Of a DNA stretch of 64,000 nucleotides, positions 8,383-16,819 are shown piece by piece. How positions within the stretch are numbered: position 1 is the stretch's first letter; every line of letters starts with the position of its first letter. Source of the DNA: Kribbella pittospori. Lineage in GTDB: Bacteria > Actinomycetota > Actinomycetes > Propionibacteriales > Kribbellaceae. Location of the stretch: the NCBI RefSeq assembly GCF_004331465.1, contig NZ_SJKB01000010.1, positions 310,001-374,000 on the forward strand, given 5' to 3'. The position numbers were made by a program, and so were the translations under genes. The notes beneath the pieces are model-generated. The model saw nothing but the letters and a program-made list of their open reading frames with translations, was not told the DNA's origin and did no database searches.

Positions 8383-8940
8383 ATGACTCCCAGGACCTCC
8401 CCAGGACCCCGGGAACGACTTCTCGCGGCAGGGCAGCACCTCTTCTACTCACAAGGCGCCTCGGTCGGAGTGGATGCGCTGCTCAAGGAGGCGAACGTCG
8501 CCCGCAGGTCGCTCTACGAACATTTCGGCGACAAGGACGGCTTGATCGCGGCGGTGCTCCAGCGCGCGTCCGCGGAGGATCTTGCCTGGTACGAGAACGC
8601 GTTGGCCGGCGCCACCGAACCGCGAGCCCGGCTGCTCGGGCTCTTCGATCGGCTCGACGAACTCGTCGCGACCCCGGACTTCCGAGGCTGCCGGTACTTC
8701 GCGACCGACCTTTCGTTCGCGGACCCCGCTCATCCGGCCCATGCGGAGACCGCTGCGTTCCGGCGGAGCCTGCACGCACTCCTCGTGCGGGAACTCGAGG
8801 CCATGGGTCATGCCGACCCCGAACGCGCTGCAGAGCAACTACATCTGCTGATCGAGGGGACCTTGGTGGTGGGGGCCACCCAGGACGGTCGCCATCTCGG
8901 TCGCGCCGCGCGCGACCTCGCCGTCGTTGTTCTCGACTGA
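8383..8940 (+). CDS. TetR/AcrR-family transcriptional regulator
   Basis: A DNA-binding repressor of 185 residues. The N-terminal TetR helix-turn-helix is clear: RERLLAAGQHLFYSQGASVGVDALLKEANVARRSLYEHFGDKDGLI at about residues 9-55; the rest is the helical ligand-binding domain. An ATG at 8347 is in frame, but it lies inside the second operator copy, so ATG 8383 is more likely the start; no strong ribosome site precedes either. It is divergent from the SnoaL-like gene and probably controls it and itself. The inducer is unknown. Confidence 0.85.
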   Translation: MTPRTSPGPRERLLAAGQHLFYSQGASVGVDALLKEANVARRSLYEHFGDKDGLIAAVLQRASAEDLAWYENALAGATEPRARLLGLFDRLDELVATPDFRGCRYFATDLSFADPAHPAHAETAAFRRSLHALLVRELEAMGHADPERAAEQLHLLIEGTLVVGATQDGRHLGRAARDLAVVVLD

Positions 8941-8962
8941 CGAGAGGTTCACGAGACGGCCG

Positions 8963-8980
8963 GCTCCGGAAAACGGGAGC
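8963..8980. terminator. weak hairpin after TetR gene
   Basis: GCTCC (8963-8967) and GGAGC (8976-8980) form a short stem just after the TetR stop. It may end that transcript. The rest of the 235-bp gap between the TetR gene and the convergent kinase gene shows no other feature to me. Confidence 0.3.
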
Positions 8981-9175
8981 TGTGTGGGGGGCTCAACCGT
9001 GCAGACGAAGTCGACCGTCCCTTAGTCACGATTGTGGACTACAACGTGCCGAAATCCTACGTATTCGAACGTTTGAAGGTTGTTCGTGCCGCCAATTGGA
9101 ACGGTCCGGGCCCGCTGCATGGCTGAACGGTCCCAGACCTCGAAGCAACCAGACCCCCGAGAAGCCTGGGCACCT

Positions 9176-10186
9176 CTAGCCTTCCTGTACCCGATCGACC
9201 GGGGTGGATTCGTGCTGGGAGCTGTTGATCAGCGTGTGCGCGCTCAACGACTCTCCGGCTCGGGCTGCTGCGTAGAGTGCCGCGCCGACCACGGGGGAGT
9301 ACAGCGGCGTACGCAGGTCGTAGGTCTGCTTGTCCACCGCCAGCGCATTCGTGAACGGCTCCAGCACCTCAGGCGCCGTGAGCACGCCGCCTGAGTAGGA
9401 AACCGGGACCATCTCCGCCGGAGCAAAGCCCAGGCGCGAGCGAGTGGTTTCCACGAGCCGGACGAGTTCGGCCGCTGCGTCACGAACGATTCGCGCTGCC
9501 TCCGCATCACCCAGCCCGGCGGCCCGCACGACCGGTCGGGACAGCGCGGCCACTTTCCGCCGGCTGCCTCGCCAGCGATTGAGTACGACGTCGAGCAGAT
9601 CGAGATCGGACGTCAGTTCGAGTTCCTCCCGCAGTACGGCGAGCAGCGGGCCCGACGGCAGTCTCCCGTCACTCATCTGTGAGAACGCGCGCAGACCTTG
9701 GACGCCGATCCAGTAGCCGGAGCCCTCGTCGCCGAACAGTTCGCCCCAACCACCGACGCGGACCCCGTTGCCGCCGTACCGGCCGTACGTCATCGACCCC
9801 GTCCCGCTGATCACGTTGATGCCGTCGGCAAGCCCGAGCGAACCGGCCCACGCACAGACCATGTCGTTGTCACAGCTGTAGCGATCGTGTCCGAGCGCGA
9901 CGCGTGGTGCCGCGTCGAGCAGCGGTACGTCGGCGCTCACCTCGCCGTACGCCGGTAGGCCGAAGAACGCTGACGTGATTGCGGCCGGCTCGATCCCGGC
10001 ACTCGCGCAGATTCGGGGGACCGCCTCGGCCAGGATCCGCTCCACCAGCGAGACGCCTTCTCCTTCAGCCGGGTCGAGGTAGTAGCAACTGGGCGCGTCG
10101 GCGGTCGCCAGGACTTCGCCATCACCGGTCACCAGGCACAGCGCCGTACCCGAGCCACCGCCGTCGACGCCCAGGAAGATCGTCAC
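9176..10186 (-). CDS. BadF/BadG-type N-acetylglucosamine kinase-like sugar kinase
   Basis: An ASKHA-fold kinase of 336 residues, closest in appearance to N-acetylglucosamine kinases of the BadF/BadG/BcrA/BcrD group. Phosphate-1 motif VDGGGSGT is at residues 7-14; the central ISGTGSMTYGR, GELFGDEGSGYWIG and the adenosine motif SYSGGVL follow in order. It would phosphorylate an amino sugar or hexose released in the cytoplasm. The GTG start at 10186 overlaps the stop of the AgaS-like gene by 4 bp (GTGA), making it the last gene of the locus A operon. The exact sugar is not shown by the sequence; GlcNAc and GalNAc are both possible. Confidence 0.8.
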   Translation of the reverse strand: MTIFLGVDGGGSGTALCLVTGDGEVLATADAPSCYYLDPAEGEGVSLVERILAEAVPRICASAGIEPAAITSAFFGLPAYGEVSADVPLLDAAPRVALGHDRYSCDNDMVCAWAGSLGLADGINVISGTGSMTYGRYGGNGVRVGGWGELFGDEGSGYWIGVQGLRAFSQMSDGRLPSGPLLAVLREELELTSDLDLLDVVLNRWRGSRRKVAALSRPVVRAAGLGDAEAARIVRDAAAELVRLVETTRSRLGFAPAEMVPVSYSGGVLTAPEVLEPFTNALAVDKQTYDLRTPLYSPVVGAALYAAARAGESLSAHTLINSSQHESTPVDRVQEG

Positions 10187-11316
10187 GGCTGCAGGGGGTG
10201 GATGGTCACGCCCTGAACGACGCGGTTGACCTCGCCGTCGGGGAACGGATTGTCCGGCGTTCGCCCGAGCGCGATGGAGAATCGCAACGCGAGCAGTTGA
10301 GCGATCACCACGAACGGCAGCGTCAGTACTGCGTCGTCCACGTCGGACACCCCGTCGATCTGCCAGGACTCCGCATCATCGGACTGCGCGCTGACGGCCA
10401 GCACGTTCTCGGACCCGATGGCCGCACGGAGTTCTTCGACGATGTCGTGGTCGTACCGGCGGGTGTAGGCATCGTTGGACAGGTAGACGACGGCAAGCGT
10501 CCCGTCCTTGAGGACTGCCTTCGGCCCATGCCGGAAGCCGAGTGGTGTGTCGTAGTAGCTGATGACCTTGCCAGCGGTGAGTTCGAGAAGCTTCAACGCG
10601 GATTCTCTGGCCAGACCACCCAGCGAACCGCTGCCGAGGTAGACGATCCGGTCGTATGGGCGACCGGTCAACCGAGCCAGCTCGTCCGGACGGCCGAGAA
10701 CCTGCTCAGCCGCCGCGGCCAGCCGCTCGGCGAGCCGCGGATCCTGGTCCGGCGCCAGTGCCAGCCAGGCGCTCAACAGCATCGAGGTGAAGCTCGACGT
10801 CATTGCGAAGCCGCGATCATTGGTTGCCGATGGCATCAACAGGACCAGGGAAGAGTTGGAGCCGCTGTGCTCGCGGGCCAACTGGCCCTCGGGGTTGCAG
10901 GTGATCACCAACTGATGCACGGATGTCAGGCAGCTCGCGGCCAACTGGGTGGCGGCGACACTCTCCGGGCTGTCGCCCGAACGAGCGAATGAGACCAGAA
11001 GCGTGGGCACGTCCTCGGCGAACATCTCCCGGGGATTCGACACGATGTCTGTGGTCGCCACCGCATCGACCCGGCGCCGAAGGGTCCGCGCCAGCGCGGG
11101 AGCCAGTACCTCCCCCGCAAATGCGGACGTCCCGGCGCCCGTCAGCACGATGCGCAGGTCAGGCAGCGCGAACAGTGGCTCGAGGAATGCGGCGACCTCG
11201 TCCGACCTGGCGGCCAGAGTCTCGGCGGCCTCACGCCAGACCGCCGGCTGCTGAACGACTTCGCGGTACGTGGTGAGAGAAGCCAGCCTGTCCGCGGTGA
11301 TCGGTGCGCCGGTCAT
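10183..11316 (-). CDS. AgaS-type SIS-domain sugar isomerase/deaminase
   Basis: A double-SIS protein of 377 residues, the size of AgaS-type enzymes (galactosamine-6-phosphate deaminase/isomerase, formerly called tagatose-6-phosphate ketose/aldose isomerase). The first SIS domain contains IVLTGAGTSAFAGE and VSFARSGDSPES; the second contains YLGSGSLGGLARESALKLLELT and the conserved DTPLGFRHGPKAV. It acts on a hexosamine or hexose 6-phosphate in the cytoplasm. It overlaps the GH4 gene upstream and the kinase gene downstream by 4 bp each. The pairing with a kinase suggests that the kinase product is its substrate. Related GlmS-like isomerase domains are the main alternative, but no glutaminase domain is present. 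Confidence 0.8.
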   Translation of the reverse strand: MTGAPITADRLASLTTYREVVQQPAVWREAAETLAARSDEVAAFLEPLFALPDLRIVLTGAGTSAFAGEVLAPALARTLRRRVDAVATTDIVSNPREMFAEDVPTLLVSFARSGDSPESVAATQLAASCLTSVHQLVITCNPEGQLAREHSGSNSSLVLLMPSATNDRGFAMTSSFTSMLLSAWLALAPDQDPRLAERLAAAAEQVLGRPDELARLTGRPYDRIVYLGSGSLGGLARESALKLLELTAGKVISYYDTPLGFRHGPKAVLKDGTLAVVYLSNDAYTRRYDHDIVEELRAAIGSENVLAVSAQSDDAESWQIDGVSDVDDAVLTLPFVVIAQLLALRFSIALGRTPDNPFPDGEVNRVVQGVTIHPLQP

Positions 11317-12677
11317 CTGACTGGCTCCGTCTCAACGAAGCGGTCCAGCAGCGGCCCGTGGGCCTTGATCGCGTCGTCCAGGATCCCGGTCGCGACGTCG
11401 AGCCGGCCGACGAGCGGATCGAGTGCCATGGCCTGCAGCGCGAGCGCCCGGTCACCAGCCAGGGCGGCACGAACGGTGATCTCCTGTTGTTGAGCCCGTG
11501 CGGTCAGCACGGCGGCGATCCCGTCCGGCAACGCACCCACGCCAAGCCCGGTGATTCCCGCGGCACCGACCACGGCCGGCACTTCGACGACGGCGGTCGG
11601 CGGCAGGTTGGGGATCTTGCCCTCGTTCGGCAGGTTCACCGCCAGCTCGACGTGTTCGTTGCCGCTGACAATGGCTTCGGCGATCGCCACCAGCCGCTCG
11701 GCCTCCTGATTGTCGGTCCGCGGCAGCGGCGCCTTCCCATCGGCCTGGGCGTGCAGGAGCTCCCAGAGGTCGTCCTTCTCGCCGATGTACTCCATCGTCG
11801 CGTCCCGTCCACCCTGCAATCCCCAGGGCAGCCGAGTCTCGTCGGCCGGGCTGCCGTCCTCGGCGCGCAGGTACCAGCCGAAGAACTCGGCGACGTGCCG
11901 ATCACCCGGTGCTGGATACAGGCCGAACGTCCGCAGCAGATCCGCCGAGACCGGAAGATGAACACCTTCCTCCCTCGTCGAGGGTGCATCCACCCCGCCT
12001 GCGCGCTCGGCAATGCGCTGGCGCAGCAGCGGATACAGATCCTCGGTACCCCGGCGTACGTCGAGAAGCCAGCAGAGATGGTTGAGGCCCGCGAAGACGG
12101 CGTTCACCTCGCCACGCGGGATGTCGAGGTCGGCGGCCAGCTTGGACAGCGTGTGCATCGTCCCGTGACACAGGCCGACGGCCTTCAGCCCGGTCTCGAG
12201 GGTGATCGCCCGGACGTTGGCGGTCAGCGGATTCGAGTAGTTGATCAGCTGCGCCTCAGGTGCCAGGTCTGCGACATCGGTTGCGATGGCCACTAGTTCG
12301 GGCACGTGCCGGAGCGCCCGCAGTACGCCGCCCGGCCCGACGCTGTCGCCCACGGTCTGGGCGATGCCGTAGCGGGCCGGCACCTCGATGTCGGCCCGCC
12401 AGCCGGCGGCGGCTCCGACGGCGATCGTCGTGGTGACGAATCGCGCGCCCGGCAAGGCTTCCCGGCGGTCGACGTGCGGGACGAACTCGAGGTCGGCGCC
12501 GCGTTCGGCGGCGATCCGGCGACCCACCCTGGCCATGGTCTCGGCGGCCTCGCCGTTCAGATCGACCAGATGGACCGTCCAGCCGTCGAAGGTCCGCGAC
12601 GAGGCGAGATCGGTCATCAGGCCGGGGGTGAACACGGTGCTGCCCGCGCCGATCAGGACGAAGGACTTCTCGGTCAA
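11313..12677 (-). CDS. glycoside hydrolase family 4 (NAD-dependent glycosidase)
   Basis: A cytoplasmic GH4 enzyme of 454 residues; the family uses NAD and a divalent metal to cleave alpha- or beta-glycosides, often 6-phosphorylated ones, by oxidation-elimination. The NAD motif GAGS is at residues 10-13, NYSNP near 150, and the metal ligands are C170 (LCHGT) and H200 (GLNH), matching the Cys/His pair of the family. TTG at 12677 was chosen as start: it follows GAAGGAG at 6-7 bases and gives the usual N-terminus right before the NAD strand. It is in the locus A operon. Whether it is an alpha-galactosidase or a phospho-glycosidase cannot be decided; the CHG form and exported GH36 favour alpha-galactosides. 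Confidence 0.85.
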   Translation of the reverse strand: MTEKSFVLIGAGSTVFTPGLMTDLASSRTFDGWTVHLVDLNGEAAETMARVGRRIAAERGADLEFVPHVDRREALPGARFVTTTIAVGAAAGWRADIEVPARYGIAQTVGDSVGPGGVLRALRHVPELVAIATDVADLAPEAQLINYSNPLTANVRAITLETGLKAVGLCHGTMHTLSKLAADLDIPRGEVNAVFAGLNHLCWLLDVRRGTEDLYPLLRQRIAERAGGVDAPSTREEGVHLPVSADLLRTFGLYPAPGDRHVAEFFGWYLRAEDGSPADETRLPWGLQGGRDATMEYIGEKDDLWELLHAQADGKAPLPRTDNQEAERLVAIAEAIVSGNEHVELAVNLPNEGKIPNLPPTAVVEVPAVVGAAGITGLGVGALPDGIAAVLTARAQQQEITVRAALAGDRALALQAMALDPLVGRLDVATGILDDAIKAHGPLLDRFVETEPVR

Positions 12678-12717
12678 GGATTTCTCCTTCAGGAACGTGG
12701 ATCGATCAGGCCGGATG

Positions 12718-13551
12718 TCACTTGGTGCTGCCGGCCAGCAGGCCGTTGACGATGTAGCGGTTGAAGGCCAGCGCCAGGAGTGCGGGGACGATGATCGCCA
12801 GTACACCGGCCGCGTTCAGCAGTGTCGACGGTACGACGTGCCGTCCCTGGAGAGAGGCGATGACGACGGTCAGCGGCTGCGTGGACAGATCACTCGACAG
12901 CACCAGCGGGAAGAGGAACTGACCCCAGGCGAACAGGAAGGTGATCAGAGCGGTGGAGATGATGCCCGGTCTCGCCAACGGCAGCAGCAAATGCCACAGC
13001 ACTTGGAGCCGGCGGGCGCCGTCGACCAGCCCAGCCTCCTCGATCCCGACCGGCAGACTGGCGAAGTAGTTGTGCAGGATCCAGGTCGCCAGTGGCAGGA
13101 AGCCCGAGACGTACACCAGGACGATGCCGGTGTAGGTGTTCACGAGTCCGAACGTGCTCATGATCCGGTAGAGCGGGATCAACGTCGTGTACGCCGGGAA
13201 CGCCATCGTCGCCAGAACGGCGTAGAACAAGACGTTCCGGCCACGGAACCGCATCCGCGCGAACGCGTATCCGGCCAGCGTCGCGAGCAGCACGGTCACG
13301 ATGGTCGCCGCACCGCACTCGACGACGATGTTCACCGCGGACTGCCGGATCTGCGCCGGGACGTCACTGTCGCCGGTCAGCAGCGTCGCATAGTTGTCCA
13401 GCGTGGCATTCGTCGGCAGGTAGTGCGCGGGCTTGGCGCGTGCGTCCGCCTCTGTCTGCAGGCTGGTCTTGATCGCCCAGTAGATCGGCACCAGGGACCA
13501 GATCAGAATCGCCGCAACCCCGAAACCGCGGGCGCCGGTCCGTCGTTTCAC
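12718..13551 (-). CDS. CUT1-family sugar ABC permease (MalG-like)
   Basis: An inner-membrane permease of 277 residues with about six spans. The first is VAAILIWSLVPIYWAIKTSL; the ATPase-docking EAA loop is EEAGLVDGARRLQVLWHLLLPLARPG near residue 185. It imports a sugar or oligosaccharide together with the permease at 13548 and the binding protein at 14507. The GTG start overlaps the previous gene's stop (GTGA). No ATPase gene is present in this locus. Confidence 0.88.
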   Translation of the reverse strand: MKRRTGARGFGVAAILIWSLVPIYWAIKTSLQTEADARAKPAHYLPTNATLDNYATLLTGDSDVPAQIRQSAVNIVVECGAATIVTVLLATLAGYAFARMRFRGRNVLFYAVLATMAFPAYTTLIPLYRIMSTFGLVNTYTGIVLVYVSGFLPLATWILHNYFASLPVGIEEAGLVDGARRLQVLWHLLLPLARPGIISTALITFLFAWGQFLFPLVLSSDLSTQPLTVVIASLQGRHVVPSTLLNAAGVLAIIVPALLALAFNRYIVNGLLAGSTK

Positions 13552-14510
13552 AGCTCGACCCTCCGGTAGACCAGGCGGACCACGACCAGCGAGATCAGCA
13601 GCGTGACGATGGTGATCAGCAGGGACAACGCGTACCCCTGACCGAAGTCGAGATCCTGGAAGCTGATGAAGTACGTCTGCATGGTGACCGAGGCCCCGGT
13701 GTTCGCCGCACCGTTCAGGACGTACGGCTGATCGAAGACGTTGAGCGTGGCAATGACCGCCTGCACCATGGTGACCGCGATGCCCGGCCGGGCCAGTGGC
13801 AGCGTGATCCGCCGGAACGCCGACCACGACGTACAGCCATCGATCTGGGCGGCCTCGTACAGCTCGCCCGGAATGAGTTGCAGAACGGCCAGGATCAGCA
13901 GGACCGAGAGCGGCGCGATCTGCCACACCTGGACCAGTTCGATCAGGGCGATCGTGAGCAACCGGTTCTGGCCGAGCAGTACGGCGTTGCCGTCACTGAG
14001 GTGGAGTGACGACAGCACGCTGTTGATCAAACCCGCGTTGGGATCGAAGATCCCGGTCCACAGGATGCCCTCGACCACTCCCGGCATCGCCCACGGCAGG
14101 ATCAGGATGGCGATCACCAGGCTGCGGCCGCGGAACGGCTTCTGCAGGACGACAGCGGCGCCGATACCGATCAGGGTGGACAGAGTCACGCCGATCACGA
14201 CGTACAGCGCGGTGTTCCCGATGCTGCCGATGACGGCAGGGGAGTGCCAGAGCCGGGTGAAGTTGCCGAATCCGTCGAACCGCGTGGGTGGATCGAGTGC
14301 GTCGACCTTGAAGAACGACTGCACGACGGTGAACACGGCCGGCACCAGCGCCAGGCAGGCGATGAAGATCATCACCGGCGCGACCAGCAGGTACGGCAGC
14401 AGGTCGACGCGGGAACGGCGTACCGGTGCGACGCTGGTCGGACCGGCCGGGGGACGCGGTGCTGCCCCCTCGGCCGCCATCGGTTCGGTGGTCGAAGAGC
14501 TCACCGTCAC
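13548..14510 (-). CDS. CUT1-family sugar ABC permease (MalF-like)
   Basis: An inner-membrane permease of 320 residues. A polar N-terminal tail of about 45 residues precedes the first span (LLPYLLVAPVMIFIACLALV); the EAA loop is YEAAQIDGCTSWSAFRRITLPLARPG. GTG 14510 was chosen because it overlaps the binding-protein stop by 4 bp (GTGA); a second GTG at 14504 is also possible. It forms the import pore with the permease at 12718. Confidence 0.88.
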   Translation of the reverse strand: MTVSSSTTEPMAAEGAAPRPPAGPTSVAPVRRSRVDLLPYLLVAPVMIFIACLALVPAVFTVVQSFFKVDALDPPTRFDGFGNFTRLWHSPAVIGSIGNTALYVVIGVTLSTLIGIGAAVVLQKPFRGRSLVIAILILPWAMPGVVEGILWTGIFDPNAGLINSVLSSLHLSDGNAVLLGQNRLLTIALIELVQVWQIAPLSVLLILAVLQLIPGELYEAAQIDGCTSWSAFRRITLPLARPGIAVTMVQAVIATLNVFDQPYVLNGAANTGASVTMQTYFISFQDLDFGQGYALSLLITIVTLLISLVVVRLVYRRVEL

Positions 14511-15862
14511 GACCCGGATGCGAGCTGGTTCGCCGTGTCGCCGATCGTCTTCATCGCCTGCTCGACCGACATCGGGCCGGTCGCGGCAGCGTGCAGGTTG
14601 GTGTAGACCGCGTTCGAGAACTTCGGGTACCACGACGGCGCGCCACCCTCGAACACCGGCTTGGAGCCCTTCAGCATCGGCTCGAGATCGGTACCACCGA
14701 CCAGATTGCCCTTAGCAACCATCTGCTGGACCGCCGACAGGTGCGAGGGGATCGGGTACGTCGCGAAGGTCTTCTCCGGACCGTTCACTCCGGCGAAGTC
14801 GGCCTGCTGCTCGGTGGCCGTGAACCACTCGATGAACTTCGCGGCGGCGTTCGGGTACTTGGCCTCCTTGGGGATGCCGACACCGTCCGGGTTGCTGAGG
14901 TTCGCCGCTGGGCCCGAGGCGCCCGGGGTCGGCAGGTACTTCACCTTGCCGACGACCGACGACGACGCCTTGATGTTGTACAGCGTGCCGACGTTGCCGG
15001 AGTAGTCGGAGAAGGTGCTGGCCACCTGGCCCTTGGCCATCAGGTTCTGCTGTCCCTGCGAGTCGGTGACGTTGATGTTGCCGGGCGGGACGAGACCGGT
15101 CTTCAGCGCGTCCACCATCCACTGGGCCGCCTTGTAGCCGGGCGAGTCGGGGCTGGTGAACTGCGGCTTGCCGTCCTTGTCGAGCACCGTCCCACCGAAC
15201 GCGCCGGTGGTCTCGTACCAGTACGTCGACAACCCCTCGGCGGCCGCGAACGGGATGTTCAGCGGATGCTCGGCGACACCCTTCGCCTTGATCGTCTTGA
15301 GCGCCTCGGTGTACTCGTCCATCGTCTTCGGCGCCGGATTCGCGCCGGCCTTCTGGAACATCTCCGTGTTCACGGTCGTCACCATGAACGAGGCGTCGTA
15401 CGGGACACCGACCACGTGACCGTCGACGGTGAACGACGCGAGCTGCGGTACGTCGGCCTCCATCGCCTTGGTGTCGATGTAGGTGTCCATCGGGTAGAAC
15501 CACTTCAGCTTGCCGAGCTGACCGACCCGGGACCAGTCCACGTTGGTGGCGTCGGCGAAGTAGGTCTTCGCGGTCGCGGCGGCGGAGATCTTGCTCTGCA
15601 GGCTGTCCCAGTCGATGTTCACCCAGTTGACCGTGATGCCGGTGTCCTTGGTGAACGCGGCCAGCGCGGCCTTCGGTGGTGGGTCCGACGCGAGCGCGAC
15701 GGTGATCGTCACTCCGCTGGTCTGGGTCGAGCCACCACTGCTCTGCTTGTCTCCCGACCCCGATCCGCCGCAGCCCGCCAGCACGAGGGCGAGGCTGGTG
15801 ACGCCTGCCATCAGTGCTGCGTTCCACCGCGCTGTACCCATCCGACGACTGGTCCTCAGCAT
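14507..15862 (-). CDS. sugar-binding lipoprotein of locus A importer
   Basis: An extracytoplasmic solute-binding protein of 451 residues (family 1). The N-terminus has a Sec lipoprotein signal ending in the lipobox LAGC, followed by a Gly/Ser-rich linker and the two-lobe fold (VTITVALASD opening; GVPYDASFMVTTVN ligand-facing segment). It captures the sugar and hands it to the permeases encoded downstream. ATG 15862 follows ACGGAG. It is the first gene of the minus-strand locus A operon (binding protein, permease, permease, GH4, SIS, kinase) and is divergent from the DeoR-type gene. Confidence 0.88.
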   Translation of the reverse strand: MLRTSRRMGTARWNAALMAGVTSLALVLAGCGGSGSGDKQSSGGSTQTSGVTITVALASDPPPKAALAAFTKDTGITVNWVNIDWDSLQSKISAAATAKTYFADATNVDWSRVGQLGKLKWFYPMDTYIDTKAMEADVPQLASFTVDGHVVGVPYDASFMVTTVNTEMFQKAGANPAPKTMDEYTEALKTIKAKGVAEHPLNIPFAAAEGLSTYWYETTGAFGGTVLDKDGKPQFTSPDSPGYKAAQWMVDALKTGLVPPGNINVTDSQGQQNLMAKGQVASTFSDYSGNVGTLYNIKASSSVVGKVKYLPTPGASGPAANLSNPDGVGIPKEAKYPNAAAKFIEWFTATEQQADFAGVNGPEKTFATYPIPSHLSAVQQMVAKGNLVGGTDLEPMLKGSKPVFEGGAPSWYPKFSNAVYTNLHAAATGPMSVEQAMKTIGDTANQLASGS

Positions 15863-15928
15863 GGTTTCTCCGTTGTGATCCCGGCCCTGGCCGAAGCGGC
15901 CGGCGTACGAGTGAGAGACGCTGCACAG

Positions 15929-16021
15929 TTGCGCATTCGATCGCGCGAATTTGATGCGAACGTAGCTGAATGAAAAACAACCGGTCAAGGCATTCGATTA
16001 CATGCGCAGGATAATGCGCAA
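15929..16021. promoter_or_regulatory. divergent control region with TTGCGCATT/AATGCGCAA repeats
   Basis: TTGCGCATT (15929-15937) and its exact reverse complement AATGCGCAA (16013-16021) frame the gap between the binding-protein gene and the DeoR gene; a further ATGCGCA lies at 16002-16008. Similar GCGCA/TGCGC dyads occur upstream of the GH36 gene. They are candidate DeoR operators. Confidence 0.5.
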
Positions 16022-16048
16022 GTGCTCAAAAAATGTGCATCTTGTACA

Positions 16049-16813
16049 GTGCCCGATGTGCGGAAGTCAGAGCGGTTGAGTGCGATCCTCGATCAGGTCG
16101 GCGAGCACGGCAGCGTGGACGTCGCCGCGCTGGCCCGGGCGCTCGGCGTCTCGGGCGCGACCATCCGCCGGGACCTGCAGCTGCTGAGCCGCGACCAGTT
16201 GCTCGTCCGCACCCACGGCGGAGCGATGTCCAACGAGTCCGGGGACGAAGTGCCGACCCGGGTCAAAGCGGCGCTGCGGCAGGCGGAGAAGCGGGCCATC
16301 GGCAGAGCCGCGGCCTCCTTCGTGGAGGAGGGTGCTGTTGTCGGCATGACCGGCGGCACCACGGCCCTCGAACTGTCACGCGCGCTCGCGCGACGTCGCG
16401 GAATCACCGTGGTGACGAACGCGATCAACATCGCCTCCGAGCTTGTCGGTCACGCGGGCGTCCGGCTCGTGCTCATCGGCGGGATCGCGCGCTCGTCCTA
16501 CGAGTTGGTCGGCCCGGCCGCCGAGGCGATGCTCGCGAACTACCACCTCGACATCGCGTTCATCGGCGTGGACGGACTCACGCCGGAGGAGGGCTGTACG
16601 ACGTACGACGAGATGGAGGCGCAGACCGACCTCGCGTTCCTGCGGCGGGCGTACCGCAGTGTGGTGATCGCGGACAGTTCGAAGCTCGGGCGGGTGACGT
16701 TCGCTCGGATCAGCATGCTCTCCGGCGTCACCGATGTCGTCACCGATCGGGGCGCTCAGCCCGGCCAGCTGGAAGCTCTCCAGCGGGCCGGGGTGCAAGT
16801 GACCGCGGTCTGA
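16049..16813 (+). CDS. DeoR-family sugar operon regulator
   Basis: A 254-residue repressor. The N-terminal winged helix is typical: ERLSAILDQVGEHGSVDVAALARALGVSGATIRRDLQLL, then the conserved VRTHGGA turn; the C-terminal sugar-phosphate-binding DeoRC domain contains VGMTGGTTALELSRAL, VVTNAINIASELV and DIAFIGVDGL. In this family a phosphorylated sugar releases the repressor. The start is uncertain: GTG codons at 16022, 16049 and 16058 are in frame and none has a clear ribosome site; 16049 was taken. It is divergent from the import operon, convergent with GH36 (6 bp apart), and likely controls both. Confidence 0.85.
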   Translation: MPDVRKSERLSAILDQVGEHGSVDVAALARALGVSGATIRRDLQLLSRDQLLVRTHGGAMSNESGDEVPTRVKAALRQAEKRAIGRAAASFVEEGAVVGMTGGTTALELSRALARRRGITVVTNAINIASELVGHAGVRLVLIGGIARSSYELVGPAAEAMLANYHLDIAFIGVDGLTPEEGCTTYDEMEAQTDLAFLRRAYRSVVIADSSKLGRVTFARISMLSGVTDVVTDRGAQPGQLEALQRAGVQVTAV

Positions 16814-16819
16814 ACGGGA